A stretch of 64,000 bases of DNA from Ashinkailepas kermadecensis (GCA_034440615.1 JAOTOM010005129.1:1008871-1072870), one strand, 5' to 3'; positions 1-11,140 are shown, counted from the stretch's first letter. The notes: a model not told the origin generated them from the letters alone. Numbers and translations: made by a program.

Positions 1-1535
1 TTGACGGCACGTTAAACTTTCGGTCAAAATTCTGCCGTTGAACTTGAATTAATGGATCGGGTGGTGGGGCCAGGGTTCACGCAACAAGCTCTGCTTAGCA
101 ATAGGACCCTGGTTCATAAAGTCACCCCAACAAGAACTCGGATTAAGTTTATTATTAAAAAAAAAAAAAAATCCGCAGCAAATATTGGCAGTTTGTGTTT
201 GAGATGCACACAAAATGTCGCGGAGAATCGCCTCGACTACGTCACAGGCTCCGAGCAACCTGATTGCCCACGGGTTTGTCCACAAGATTGTGTGGTGGCT
301 GCATCAGCCTCGCTCAAAGAGCAGTCAAAAAGCCCTCGGTATTCAGCGGGTTTTCCGACTGGGCCTTCGGTATTTACATTCGCCACCACTACTCATCACC
401 CCGACCGAACCACAGTGCCACCCACTCAGTGACCCCGGCCGGTGGGGGCGGCAGGCACCAGGCTAGAGAAAACCTGCCGCTTGACCCGTATGGAGCCCTA
501 CAGGTCCCACGTCCGTCTGGGATATCGGCACCAAGGAGGAATGTTGGTCTGGCACCACAACTGGCACTGGTGCAGTAGGGGATCACAACCTCCTCATGCT
601 ATGCCATCCCATAATTTTGCTCTGCTAATGAAACCATGGCATCTTTATTATGTGAAACTTTCTTCTCTTGCCAGTTGAATATTTCAAAATGATCTGCGTG
701 TGCTACCTGTCATGCTCCACGCTACACTTGTCACATTGTTAACCCCTCACTGCTTTTCGTGCGGAGGGATGGGGTTAGCGGATGATACATGTAACCGTGA
801 CCCATTCAAAGGCGTCGGACGGGATGCCCGCCACAAATTGCATAAGGACGGCATCCATACATAAACACGTTGTGCCGGCAAATCAAAGTGCGCCGCCATG
901 TCGCTCCACGACCGGCCGTGCCACCCACACTGACCCCGGCTGACCCCGGCGCGCGCTGCAGACGGATCGGCGGCGGCGGCGGCGGCAGCATCTCGGGCGG
1001 TGACGGCAGTGGCGGCGGCGGCCCAGCTGGCACCCACCTGGCCCGCGTCAGTCGCTGAGTCACGGGGCGGACACTGAGTCAGGCGGTGGGGGGGGGGGGG
1101 CTCATCTGCCATCCATCCGTCACCGACTAGATTTGGGCGGCAACTGCACCTTCTCCCGCACACAGAACCCCAGCCAATTGCTATTGGGCGAGAAGATGAG
1201 TGGAGTTAGCGGCTGGATTCCGAGAAGCCAAGTTATTTCCAAGCGTATTTATTGTTCTTCAGGGTTGAATATCCTCAGTGTAGAGCTGATCACCGCTCTG
1301 GATTCATCAGAGATTGATTGAAATGAGTTCAACATCCACCAACTTTGTGAAAGGCAAATGAAATAAATATAAGCAATGCTTTACAACTGCAGCAAAGCTT
1401 ACCAGATCCTTGTTCCGTAGAGCACCACATCTACGAGTGACCCAAATATAAATAATCTTGTCATGAATCGCGTTATCTATTCTCGACAAATCCAGGATAA
1501 ACGAAACTGTACGCATCTAGCCGAGCGGTGAGCGG
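1..1535. other. Unannotated DNA with low-complexity patches
   Basis: I see no gene here. There is an A-run near 158-173, which could be the scar of a retroposed tail. A CpG-rich block at about 890-1100 holds CGG/GGC triplet runs (roughly 968-1021) and a G-run at 1088-1100. The short open frames over the triplet runs are alanine-, glycine- or proline-rich low-complexity products and show no domain. Confidence 0.6.
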
Positions 1536-1550
1536 ACCTTGGGGAACTTA

Positions 1551-1582
1551 GTTAATTATTTGGGCTTAAAGGCGCATCGACC
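1551..1582 (-). mobile_element. Micro-retroposon, short form (32 bp) with TSD
   Basis: A 32-bp segment lies between two near-identical 15-mers, ACCTTGGGGAACTTA at 1536-1550 and ACCTTGGGGACCTTA at 1583-1597. On the minus strand it begins GGTCGATGCGCC, continues with a TTTAAGCCCAAAT block and ends in a short AATTAAC tail. Closely related sequence recurs at 31367, 11086, 20448, 55058 and 59306. The flanking duplication shows that it was inserted. It codes for nothing and is too short to have its own promoter. Confidence 0.75.
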
Positions 1583-1597
1583 ACCTTGGGGACCTTA

Positions 1598-3550
1598 CAC
1601 GTTTGTGAGCGAGCCTATTCAAGAGTGAGTCGATAATGATATAGAGTTAGAAGACGTAGAATATTGCCGCCGAATATCTGCAACAAGTGATGCCCTGAAA
1701 CTCTAAAATTTACGTCGAAAACGGCACCTACCGGGACCTTGCTTTGACCTACTGCGGACAGAGTTTCGACTTCCTGAATTTATTTCCATCAAACTTCACA
1801 ATATACGATAAACATTAATGTTACTTTTTCACCACGCTCGATTTCTGGCATCTGTGTTATCGCAGTCTGGTCAGCAAATGTGATAAAGATGATATTAACA
1901 GTTCATCTGTCAATATCATCTTTTAATCGGACTTCTAGCTATCATATGTCCAATTGTTTTCGATGTCATCAGGAGTTTCAACGTGTTTGCTTGCCACCCT
2001 CCACTCTACGAAAAAAAATTAAATCCAGGACACTGGCGGACAGGCGATTACGCTGAAGAACCAACAATGTATAATTATGTTTTACTGCCACGTCTTATAT
2101 CGGCACAGCTTCCACACAATGCATGACTGCAAACTTCAATGCTCGGCCACGCAAAATCGAGGCGCCGTAAAAGAGGCGCCACTAATGGTGTGCCCCTGGC
2201 GGCACTCGAGCGGAATAGGCATGCTCTTTAAAGAATATCGCGCGGTTCACAAAAATAAAACACCGCATTCTATGCGAAAACTGAAATGGAACTGAAATGG
2301 AACTGGCCTTTCAACAGTATGGAGCTGGCGAGCATTGCGCCAGACAATGCCTGCAGCACAACTATTGACAACGTGTACTTTCGGGCTGCTCTCAAGGGAC
2401 GAAAAGGCATGATGGGCTGGTGGAGACCGACTCGAATCCTGCGCAGACAGTAACGCACTGATTTGTGTCGTGTGAGGTGCACCGCAACAGGCAAACAAAT
2501 GTATCTCATCGTTGATTGGCCTGAGTATTGAGCTTGGTTTGGATCACGACTCTATCTAGCTTTACTCTGGATGTAAAATTAATTATCATTCATTCTCCAT
2601 TCATTCATTCATTCATTCTCCATCACACCCAAGCGAGCACTGGCCCAGGTGCGGTATAATTGCGTTAGGTACCCCTCTTGTAATTTATATAATAAATGGC
2701 CTCTCTTCCGCGTTGCCACTCGATTTACCTATCTTTTCCAGTATAATTAAATTGATTCCGAGGTCACGGAACAGATCAGGTGGCTGTTGCATACTTGACA
2801 GTACTCTCATTCAGCTAGTTAACATTCAGTCAGCCATTTGTTGGCTAAGGTTGACCAACATTGAAACATTATAGCATAAACGGAGCAAACGGTAAGGGAC
2901 TGAGAGCGGAGTTGTGATGTCTATAGCTATGGGGGATACCTCGATCTAAAAGCCAGATCGTTACTGGTGTAACAATGGGTGACGCTCGGTAGCTTGGTAG
3001 TAACAGTGATCAATTTCAGATCAGGAAGGATCTCCATCGACGAAACCCCAAATGGCACTGGCTTTGCACTTTTATCCGCGGCCAGAGTCAGAGAAACTGG
3101 CAACGCTAAGACGAGCAACATAGCACCCACATAAGCTATAGAAATAGCGAAGAGCTTTGATCACCGCGCTTCGCGTGAAAGGCCGGCTTCATATGATACC
3201 CCGGGTATCAAATGAAGAAAGGTCTTTGGCATAATATAGTAGATACCAAATAATCACAATGGTATAGAATAGTGATATATTACACTATATTATACCATTG
3301 CACTACAATATTAATAGCATAACGCGAGAGCCATAAACACTGCTAATAATGTACCAAAGCTGTATCCTGTGTAAACATGTTCACCGCCATTTAATATGGC
3401 ATGCACATGTCACTTTGTCTCCATTGCAACACCTTAATTGACCAAAAATGTAAAAACCATTGCAACACATACTACTTTATGTCTCCATTGCAACACTGAT
3501 GCATGTGCAATGATCCACTTATCCTATTGTTGTGAGGACTGGACGTCCCG
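1598..3550. other. Unannotated AT-rich DNA; CATT microsatellite and palindrome
   Basis: No coding region is recognised. A CATT microsatellite occupies about 2588-2622. A near-perfect 44-bp palindrome at 3257-3300 has outer arms CAATGGTATA and TATACCATTG and would form a hairpin; it may be a miniature foldback element but no TSD was found. Near 3362-3500 the phrase CATTGCAACAC recurs as a loose short repeat. Confidence 0.55.
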
Positions 3551-3589
3551 ACAGCTCGTCACCTCGCTGAAGTAAGTTACCCCTCAGTC

Positions 3590-4226
3590 GCACAACGTGA
3601 GGTCGCAGTTAGCGTTTGTAGATGGTCACATGTCAGGACTGCGGATTTCACAATTTTTTCTAGTCGTGACCTCAGCGGTGCGTGTCGCTGTCGAAAATGG
3701 TTACGCCTGGACCGTACCACCAGACGTTGACGTCGCCCTGGACCGGACAACATGTGGCCGATGTCAGCTTGGACCGGACCACCAGAGGCTGACGTCAGCC
3801 TGTACCGGATCACCAGACGCGGCACAGTTGCGAGTCGTCCGACCGGCCAGACCCGCAGACTGTTTCGACAGACGCCGCGCCCAGTGTACGGTTACCACTC
3901 CCCACTCACGTAATGAGGGCCAACGACCGGCAATGCAACGTCCTCCGGCAAGGCTGACAACCTGGCTCGACAAGGATGACAACCTGGCCCGGCGAGTTCA
4001 CGGCAGAACGACGCCAAGGTCGGGTCGAGGTAGCCAGCAACAGTGGGAACACTCGACCCGAGCTACCAGCCGGTGTCATGAAGCAGGCCGAACTCTGAAT
4101 CGATCCGGCGTCGGCGATAGCACCGCGTTATCAGCGGCCGCCAGCACACGGACGTCGGCCGTCGTCCGGTCCGATCAACTCACCGGCCGCCGCCTCCCCC
4201 ATGACGTCGCGTGACATCCGCCAGGA
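3590..4226. other. CpG-rich stretch with degenerate ~36-bp repeat
   Basis: A GC-rich block in which a phrase of the form GGACCGGACCACCAGA plus GACGTCAGCC recurs about three times between 3700 and 3835. A 205-codon open frame runs across it on the plus strand, but its product is arginine-rich with no recognisable domain and probably reflects base composition. Confidence 0.45.
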
Positions 4227-4238
4227 GAAACGACAACG

Positions 4239-4417
4239 ACGGTAATTGGTAATTGGGTTCCTTTACGACACATTCGACTGCTGGGTCACAGAGCATCGCC
4301 AACCTCTCACGCCGGTTGGTCGTGGCAAGACTCGGCAATCCCGCCGGCTGTGGGATTCTAACCCACGATCTTACGATCAAGAGTCCAACTCCTATCGATC
4401 GAGCTACCGCGGCTCCG
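4239..4417 (-). mobile_element. tRNA-derived SINE, family B, with 12-bp TSD
   Basis: Read on the minus strand, this 179-bp element begins with a tRNA-like head (GAGCCGCGGTAGCTCGATCG, an A-box-like stretch) followed by a degenerate B box. It then has the tRNA-unrelated domain shared by all SINEs in the window (the plus-strand phrase CGCCAACCTCTCACGCCG) and a tail rich in AATTACC. It is flanked by GAAACGACAACG at 4227-4238 and 4418-4429. Several head substitutions make it an old, probably inactive copy. A short frame through it is the usual shadow of tRNA-SINE sequence and not a protein. Confidence 0.85.
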
Positions 4418-4527
4418 GAAACGACAACGGTGCCACGGTGATCGCCGTGGAATACAGCATCACCCATTGAAACACTACGGTGCACTGAAGTTGAACGCCG
4501 CTGCCAGACTCTGGGATCAGAGGCAAC

Positions 4528-4857
4528 GGTGCAGAAGCACACGAGTCGCCCAGGAGCAGCCGGCCGCTATTGATGCTGTGAAGCATCCTCAATGGTGCAG
4601 AAGCACACGAGTCGCCCAGGAGCAGCCGGCCGCTATTGATGCTGTGAAGCATCCTCAATGGTGCAGAAGCACACGAGTCGCCCAGGAGCAGCCGGCCGCT
4701 ATTGATGCTGTGAAGCATCCTCAACGGTGCAGAAGCACACGAGTCGCCCAGGAGCAGCCGGCCGCTATTGATGCTGTGAAGCATCCTCAATGGTGCAGAA
4801 GCACACGAGTCGCCCAGGAGCAGCCGGCCGCTATTGATGCTGTGAAGCATCCTCAAT
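4528..4857. repeat. 66-bp tandem array, 5 copies
   Basis: Five nearly identical 66-bp units start at 4528 and repeat exactly every 66 bases, with single differences such as CAATGG/CAACGG. Because 66 is divisible by three, both strands stay open across the array, giving a 22-residue repeat on each (WCRSTRVAQEQPAAIDAVKH on the plus strand). No start context, signal or domain supports a protein, so I call it a minisatellite. The low divergence implies recent expansion. Confidence 0.9.
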
Positions 4858-5059
4858 GCTCGCGACAATCTTGGCAGCAATGGCACTTACGCTGGCCTCG
4901 AGGACTCTCAGCAGTGTTGAGCGGACACGTGAGGGGCACACGTCGGCTGACGGGCCGGCCGGGCACTGCACTGAAACCACGCTCAAACAAAAGCGCTCAT
5001 TCAGTGCTGGTACGAAGAACTTTAACAGAGGAAGACACATTCCCTGCATCATCCGCCTG

Positions 5060-5900
5060 TGACGACGGTATTTAGGCGAGTAGACGGTGCGTATTTTTCC
5101 AGATCACAATTAGTTCACCTCTTGGTCTGTTTTTGCAGCGCGCTGAGCGTCTTGCCTTCACATTTCGGTCCGAAGGAGTATTGAATACGTCCTATTACAA
5201 AACCTTTAAAAACCTCCAATACACGTTACCCATATCCTTTATTTGGTAGCCCAAATTTCTCTTATCAATCCACACTGCCCTGCAGTTATCCAATGTACAT
5301 TCACACGTGTAATGGTTCTTTTTGGCTGGTACATGGAAGGTGAGAGGCAGGGCACACGATATATACAATAATCACAATCATGCGAAAACAATATGTATGT
5401 ACACATACACAAAATATATGCGCACGTACACAATCTGTATGCTCATAGGTAAGTAGTAAAATACCTGGTATTTTAAGACGATAGCCAAAGACAATAAAGA
5501 CGGCGCAAAGGCAAGAGCTTCGCCATGTTCCAGTTGTGGGTTTGAGCATCAACGTGAGAAAACCGTATTTTTGCCATTAATTGTTGGAGGGCAAGGGCAA
5601 CTGGTCCCTTAGCTTCCCCGCTCTCATCTGACTGTGCCTGCGCTCACGGTGCCGGTCGCAAGGAGGAGTCAACTTGCGCTTCAATCGAGCTTATCAATAT
5701 ATCAACGCGCCTTCAATGTCCCCTCTCTGACACTGCCTGGACGATAGATCAAATGTCCCCTAGGCGCCTTAAATGCCCCCGTCTGATACTGCTTGGACGA
5801 TGGGTAAAATATTCCCTGGAAACCTTAACCCACGCGTGTTTTCGGTCAGATTCACATACCCCGTATCGGGGGTGGGGGATTACCCCCTCTAATTTCCAAA
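5060..5900. other. Unannotated DNA
   Basis: No gene is recognised. There is an AT-rich stretch with ACA/ATG-rich microsatellite-like sequence near 5390-5450, and a short direct repeat near 5716-5800 in which TGACACTGCCTGGACGAT and TGATACTGCTTGGACGAT recur with nearby ATGTCCCC/ATGCCCCC phrases. Nothing else stands out. Confidence 0.5.
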
Positions 5901-5916
5901 CTAAGCATTGCATGAA

Positions 5917-6083
5917 CTTTGGGTTATTACGACGCATTCAACCGCTTGGTGATATAGCGTCGCCAACCTCTCACGCCGATTGGTCGCGGGTGGACTCGGT
6001 AAATTCCGTCGGTTGTGAGATTCGAACCCACAATCTTGCGATCAAGAGTCCGACGCTCTACCAACTGAGCTACCGCGGCCCCC
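5917..6083 (-). mobile_element. tRNA-derived SINE, family B, with 14-bp TSD
   Basis: This is the best-preserved family B copy (167 bp). The minus strand starts GGGGCCGCGGTAGCTCAG, has A box TAGCTCAGTTGG and B box GGTTCGAATC, then the shared domain and a 3' end read on the plus strand as TTTGGGTTATTACGACGC. The TSD AAGCATTGCATGAA sits at 5903-5916 and 6084-6097. The head resembles a tRNA closely enough for an internal pol III promoter to be likely. The clean TSD indicates fairly recent LINE-dependent insertion. Confidence 0.92.
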
Positions 6084-6976
6084 AAGCATTGCATGAAAAC
6101 GAACGTGGTGTCATCGGGAAGAGCTCGACGAGTAGGGCCCGAAGCCATCCCAAAATTGCATCCCCACAAAACGTGACGTCACTAGTGGGACCATGAGTTA
6201 ACGACCGACACGTTTTTGGCTCTGCGGAGTTCATTTTGGGGGATATTTTATAGACAAATTATTTGGAATCAGAGAAGGCGAAGTAGACTATGGCTCCAAG
6301 ATGTTTGCCCACCTAAAAATGAACTCTTTTTTTCAACATTTTGAGTTTATCATTTTCTTGAATTTTCTTTTTCTAGTGGGTAGACGGCATGGAAGGAGGA
6401 CGATAACTTTGGGCTAAAAAACGTTAGGCCTAGAGGTTATTACAAGGAGTTCTTTGTCTAGATTCAGGCCAGGTTAATTACGGTTAGGCAAGCAAAAACG
6501 AAACTTCGGCACCAGGCTGCGGTACGATATAATATATTAATGTCATAAAGTTCATAAAGTTCATACAGGGTTAAGGCTCAATAAGGGCCACAGGGGCCCA
6601 TCTGGGCTAAGCCTATCTAGAAAAGACACCAGAAAAGTAAATGCTCACATCCCAATTAATCCATTATCTCAAGTTCCAAGGGAACTATATATCCCAGCCT
6701 ATCTAGCACCATTCACCAGATATTGCATAACACCCTCCTCAGCAATTCCTAACTCTTCCAAGCATGCCCCATTGTGCCCCCATAGCCAATCTCATCAGTA
6801 TCACATCCCGAAGGAAGGTGCTGAATCCACTGCTAGGTACACGATATATAGTACAATATAATGTCAGCAGTATAATATACCCATTGCGTGTAAAGAAATT
6901 ATACGACCTTCAATATACCAGGAGGTGCTGAGTTGACATCAAAAGTAACGATAAAGATTATACTTTATTACTCAAC

Positions 6977-7000
6977 GTTTCGGCCAGGGGCCATCATCAG
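6977..7000 (-). ncRNA. Hammerhead-ribozyme-like core, left arm
   Basis: On the minus strand the bases read CTGATGA, then TGGCCCCTGGCC (self-complementary GGCC arms with a CCT loop, a possible stem II), then GAAAC. This matches the conserved CUGANGA...GAAA core of hammerhead ribozymes, which are known in Penelope-like elements. I could not place a convincing stem III and UH cleavage triplet, so catalytic activity is not shown. Confidence 0.45.
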
Positions 7001-7054
7001 GAGTGTTGAGTGGGACCATCAACAATCCAACGTTTCGGCCAGGGGCCATCTCTC

Positions 7055-7078
7055 CTGACGATGGCCCCTGGCCGAAAC
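7055..7078 (+). ncRNA. Hammerhead-ribozyme-like core, right arm
   Basis: The same core in the opposite arm, on the plus strand: CTGACGA, TGGCCCCTGGCC, GAAAC. The variable base of CUGANGA is C here and T in the left arm, which that position tolerates. The two arms lie head to head and would pair with each other in a read-through transcript. Confidence 0.45.
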
Positions 7079-7492
7079 GTTGAGTGATAAAGTATAATCT
7101 TTATCGTTACTTTTGATGTCAACTCAGCACCTCCTGGTATATTGAAGGTCGTATAATTTCTTTACACGCAATGTCTAAAACCCAGGAGCATCTAAGTGCC
7201 ATTCTTCGTTGTATTAAACAGTATAATATACCCTATATAGCTAGTATAATACTCAATTTATTAGCGTGATCAAAAACATAAGGGTCCCAGTTTCAACAAT
7301 AACACAGGGACCAGCATCCCCCACACTCATCAATGTCTTTCTACCTTACCTATCCAGCCCTATTCACTTGATCTCATGCAACAAATGTGACCCGAGTGTC
7401 CTACCAATAATCTTTCAACTCCATCCACGCCTGCCTGAAGGGGCCCTACAGTGCACACCCACTTAGCATAGATATAACCCCATCCACCACCC

Positions 7493-8530
7493 CTAGAACT
7501 CAAAAACAAGATTTTGCAACCTAAAATAGTTGTCCACCCTATTTCTAAATACATTCAATGAGGGACTCCCCACATCAGCAGGTAGGCTATTACACTGATC
7601 AACAATCCTTTGAAAACTGAAGGCCTGTTCTCGCTTAACTGTCCTACACCTTGATTTGTCTAACCTGAATTGATGACCCATACGTGATAGTCTAAGCAGA
7701 AGGTCATCATTCAGATTGACCTGATCTAACATTTTAATAATTTTATACATTTCAATCATATCACCCCTTATTCTTCTATACTTGAGTGAGTAGATATCTA
7801 ATGCCCCAAGTCTGACCGCATATTCTAAGTTACCTAGTCCACTTACACTAAGTTACCTAGTCTAGTTGCTTTGCGCTGCACTCTTTCTAACATATCTATA
7901 TCTTTTTCTAAGTAGGGGCTCCATGCCTGCACATAATATTCCAAGTGGGGTCGCACGTATGCTAAGTACAACCTTTTCATCACTTCTTTGCTCTTATACC
8001 CCACACTCCTATTAATGATTCCCAGCATTCTGAGTGCCCTGTTCCTAGCTGAGACACATTGTTTTTGCTTTAAGATCATTTGAAACTAACACATCTAAAT
8101 CTCTTTCCTCTTCAATGGCATCCAATCTCCTACCTCCCATTGTATATCTGAAAGTCTCACCTCCAGACCCAAGATGCATAACCTTACATTTTGCATAGTT
8201 GAAAGACATCTGCCATTGACCAGCCCACTATTTAGGGCCTCCAAGTATAGTTAAATATTACTAGATTGCTCACTACTGTTAGCCACTCCTACCAATTTGA
8301 TGTCACCAGCAAATTTGAACACCATATTCCTCAGCCCTACCTCAATGTTATTCACAAGATGATAAAGAGAAGTGGCCTTAGAACAGAGCCCTGTGGCACT
8401 CCACTCAAAACATAATTTCATTCAGATTTAGATCCATTTAACACTACCCTTTGTTTCCTTCCTCTTAACCATGCTTCAATCCAACCTAGAACCTTTCCAT
8501 CAAGCCCATGCTGTTCTAGTTGTTCCCATG
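7493..8530 (-). pseudogene. Reverse transcriptase remnant of CR1/L2-like LINE
   Basis: The minus-strand translation follows the usual CR1/L2 order in broken frames: a WIEAWLRGRKQRVVLNG block, SGVPQGSVLRPLLFII, the catalytic region degraded to FAGDIKLVG (where the family has a double aspartate), a YAKCKVMHLG block, then RPHLEYYVQAWSPYL and ERVQRKATRL, and a C-terminal part ending LQNLVFEF. Stops and frameshifts lie between 8440 and 8050 and between 7840 and 7760. The enzyme would have primed reverse transcription at a nicked target. The loss of the catalytic aspartate and the stops make it dead. The N-terminal endonuclease is missing, as expected from 5' truncation. Confidence 0.85.
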
Positions 8531-8650
8531 TCCTCAGCAGAGGAATTACCCTCTGGAATTGGGGATTCCCAGGACATAAGGAAGGCACACTATGAGATAA
8601 ATGCGTGTTGTATTGTGCATTTCGTGCATGATTAAGATTGATTTCATGAT

Positions 8651-8757
8651 TGGTTGGTTTTTACAACGCGTCGACTTCTTTGGCTAAATAGCCTCGCCAA
8701 ACTCACGCCGATTGGTCGCGAACAAACAGCAGACAGGCGAGACTCGATATAAATGGT
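8651..8757 (-). mobile_element. SINE 3' part, truncated
   Basis: Matches the shared 3' domain of the SINEs: plus-strand GGTTTTTACAACGCGTCGAC, then GCCTCGCCAAACTCACGCCG and ATTGGTCGCG, then GACAGGCGAGACTCGAT, which is the B-box side. The A-box half is missing, so this is a 5'-truncated copy. No TSD was seen. Confidence 0.7.
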
Positions 8758-8759
8758 CG

Positions 8760-9900
8760 AAATTTGTTCGGTCCAGGGAAGGGCGGAAAAAGAGGGAATA
8801 AATGAGAAAGATGATTTAAACGGCCCGAGGTTTCGAAGACTGATATCAATGTTGATATCGGTGCAACATACTTGTTCATGTCATAGACAACAGTCATTTT
8901 GTTTCTGGACAATATCAAGTAATAGCTAACAGTAGGCCACAAAATCTGGTGATTTGCCAGATCTTGCAAGGATAGATGGACTTAAATTTTGCTACTATCA
9001 GATGCAATTATCAGTTTTGAAAAGTGAAATCTACGATGTCATTGTACAGCCCAGTGACCGATTGTGAAAATGTGTAGTTTGATTCTTACCACTGCTGCAG
9101 CTACCAATTAAAATGTTTGCCGACTGCCGGTATACAAGATCAACACTTGTCAAGTGACATAGTAGATAGCATTGAGAAGACATTTCTTGAAAACGACGGG
9201 TAGCCGTAGGTAGCTGTGGGTAATGAACAGAACCTTGCATTCTGCAGCACAAACTAGAACTTGAAAGGCTTTAACTGAAAGAAGTTGGTTCAAAAGGGTG
9301 ACTGATAGTCGGGTAAGAATAGGTATGCTCAGGACACCTTCCAGGATTGGAACTTGTATGTATTTGTGGGGTTCCAGCCGCTACCAATAATTTCCAGCCT
9401 CAACCATTAAACCTATGAGCGCACACTGGATCCAACGTTCTCCACTAGGCTGATTGGCAATACATAAGCCACCGGCAACCCCTCGCCAATAAAAAAAAAC
9501 TTCCGCTGGAACCACTCTGGTCTCCGAGTAAAAGACGAAAACACGTACGCCCCACTCGTGGGCCCAGGGTTGTGTCAGTATGACATCGATCGAGGTGACG
9601 GTCGCCTGAAAGGCACGTCGTACAAGATACAAGTCGAAATGACCAGAACGTGGCCAAAGTATACCCCTCGCGGGAATACACAGTCAGCTCGCCTGACACG
9701 ACCGTGTAAACAAATCCACGTCAACCTTCGTCTTGCACAGCGAGACATGACGTCAGAGACAACAAGCACACCCTGCGGGAGCTGACGAGCATTCCAGCAG
9801 TGTTGACGGGCGACATGCCCTGCACACCGTTGGCCGGGTAGCTTGGCGGCCCGCGCCGACACCGATGTCGACCCACGGCCGTTGCCGAGCCTGGTGACGT
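8760..9900. other. Unannotated DNA
   Basis: No recognisable gene, repeat family or RNA. Short open frames here have no family signature. Confidence 0.45.
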
Positions 9901-9904
9901 CACA

Positions 9905-10345
9905 GCGTCGTCCTGCACACCGCTCACCCATCGGACCCCCCCCACACACATACACACCTCTTCGCCCCCCACCCCCTCCGGTCACCCCTCGCCCATCGGA
10001 CGCCCACCCCCGGTTACCAAACCACTCGCCGATCGGACAGCCTCCCCCGGCCGCCACATCGCCCACCTACCGGACGCCCCCGACCCCTCTCCCGGGTTCT
10101 CATCCTCGCTCCGATCCCCATTCCCCCTCCATCTGCCGCCCCCCCCGTGGTGACTGCCGCGTTCCTCATGGGCTCGGAGCGTACACATCTCAGGCGCAGG
10201 GGCGGCCACATTCTTCGGACGCTCGGGTGACCCATGTCGCTGACACTCGACATGGCCACATGCCTCCGCTTCGGCATAACCACATGTCCCAGATACGCTG
10301 AGCCGGCGATACGTCTCAGACGCTCAGAGGTAGCCGTAGGTGGTC
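9905..10345. other. C-rich degenerate repeat block
   Basis: A pyrimidine-rich CpG block in which CGCCCATCGGACG-like phrases recur loosely between 9925 and 10090, followed by degenerate copies of the CACATG...CAGAC phrase that becomes regular after 10346. Long frames on both strands here are compositional. Confidence 0.45.
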
Positions 10346-10495
10346 ACATGTTCCAGACACTCGGGGGACATGTCTCCGGACACCCTGGGGCGGCCACATG
10401 TTCCAGACGCTGGGGGGACATGTCTCCGGACACCCTGGGACGGCCACATGTTCCAGACGCTGGGGAACATGTTTCGGAGGCTCTGGGCGAGTCAT
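10346..10495. repeat. 50-bp tandem array, 3 copies
   Basis: Units start at 10346, 10396 and 10446 with the phrase ACATGTTCCAGAC followed by a G-run and ACATGTCTCCGGACACCCTG. The last unit degrades into related sequence up to about 10525. Older copies extend upstream into 10200-10340. Confidence 0.85.
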
Positions 10496-10525
10496 GTCTG
10501 GCGACACTCGGTTGTTGATATTTCC

Positions 10526-11069
10526 CAGACGCTAGGGACAATCGCATGCATGAGACCATCAGAGAGGTCATATTCCTCAGGAGGCTCATGGCCAGCGCCA
10601 TACCTCAGCAAGTGGCTCACGAGGAAGTTTGGAGAAACCGCATTTTGCTGAAGGCCAAGGGAAGAAAATACCCTTGAACAAATTGAGTGTACGCGTACGT
10701 GTTGCTATTTTGACAAATTGTCGAACCAAACTTCAACCGATTTCCGATGAAGACCTCGTGATTGTTCAATACTTTTAAAAATCGAAATTCTGTCCCAGAA
10801 AACCGAGCTAAAACTTGTGTACTGGGCTGTTTCGCAATCAGGTGACCTTCCTCCTGAACTTCATGTTTGCTGCCAGTCTGTAAAGCTCAATGATGAGGTA
10901 GGTAAGTGCAAGTACATGCACATATACTACTTAATCAGGCACCAATCTCCTTCAGTCAGCAATTACCTATGGACACCATATATAAATTGGGAACATCCGT
11001 AATTGTTTGCATAGCCTTTCACCGACGGCAGGTCAGACACGACTGGGGACGTGTCAACCAGATGAACCC
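10526..11069. other. Unannotated DNA
   Basis: No gene or repeat family is recognised in this stretch. Confidence 0.4.
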
Positions 11070-11085
11070 GGGTGCCCTTGGCAGT

Positions 11086-11140
11086 GGTGGTGGATTTGTG
11101 CTTTAGGGCGCGTCGACTGCATTGGTCATTTTGCGCCCAT
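11086..11140 (-). mobile_element. Micro-retroposon, long form (55 bp) with 16-bp TSD
   Basis: A 55-bp insert is flanked by perfect 16-mers GGGTGCCCTTGGCAGT at 11070-11085 and 11141-11156. On the minus strand it starts ATGGGCGCAAAATGACC, has GTCGACGCGCCCTAAAG in the middle and ends in a CCACCACC tail. GGGCGC near its 5' end can pair with GCGCCC to make a hairpin with a loop of about 21 nt. It contains no promoter or coding sequence. The perfect TSD makes insertion certain. Confidence 0.9.

Larger units (their letters stand above)
6883..7218. mobile_element. Penelope-like fragment, inverted pair, with 15-bp TSD
   Basis: The insertion lies inside the LINE 3' UTR and is flanked by CAGTATAATATACCC at 6868-6882 and 7219-7233. 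It consists of two inverted arms of about 122 bp (6882-7003 and 7052-7173), a 48-bp spacer that carries another partial copy of the core (7028-7050), and a one-sided tail (7174-7218, ending TTCGTTGTATTAAA). Head-to-head partial copies with an inverted 5' piece are typical of Penelope-like elements. The same unit recurs at 33467-34049. There is no open reading frame. Confidence 0.75.
6541..8530 (-). mobile_element. CR1/L2-like LINE, 5'-truncated
   Basis: This is the 3' part of a non-LTR retrotransposon on the minus strand. It holds the C-terminal half of a decayed reverse transcriptase (8530 down to about 7493), then a long 3' UTR ending near 6541 in a short repeated motif (TATGAACTT, read on the minus strand). 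A short repeat of this kind is typical of CR1-group 3' ends. The 3' UTR is split by a Penelope-like insertion at 6883-7218. No TSD for the LINE was identified, and the 3' boundary is estimated from where the repeated motif stops. Confidence 0.8.

Noticed and set aside
5927..6169. Protein frame containing AQLVERRTLDRKIVGSN
   Set aside because: This is the translation of tRNA-derived SINE sequence, a well-known false gene call.
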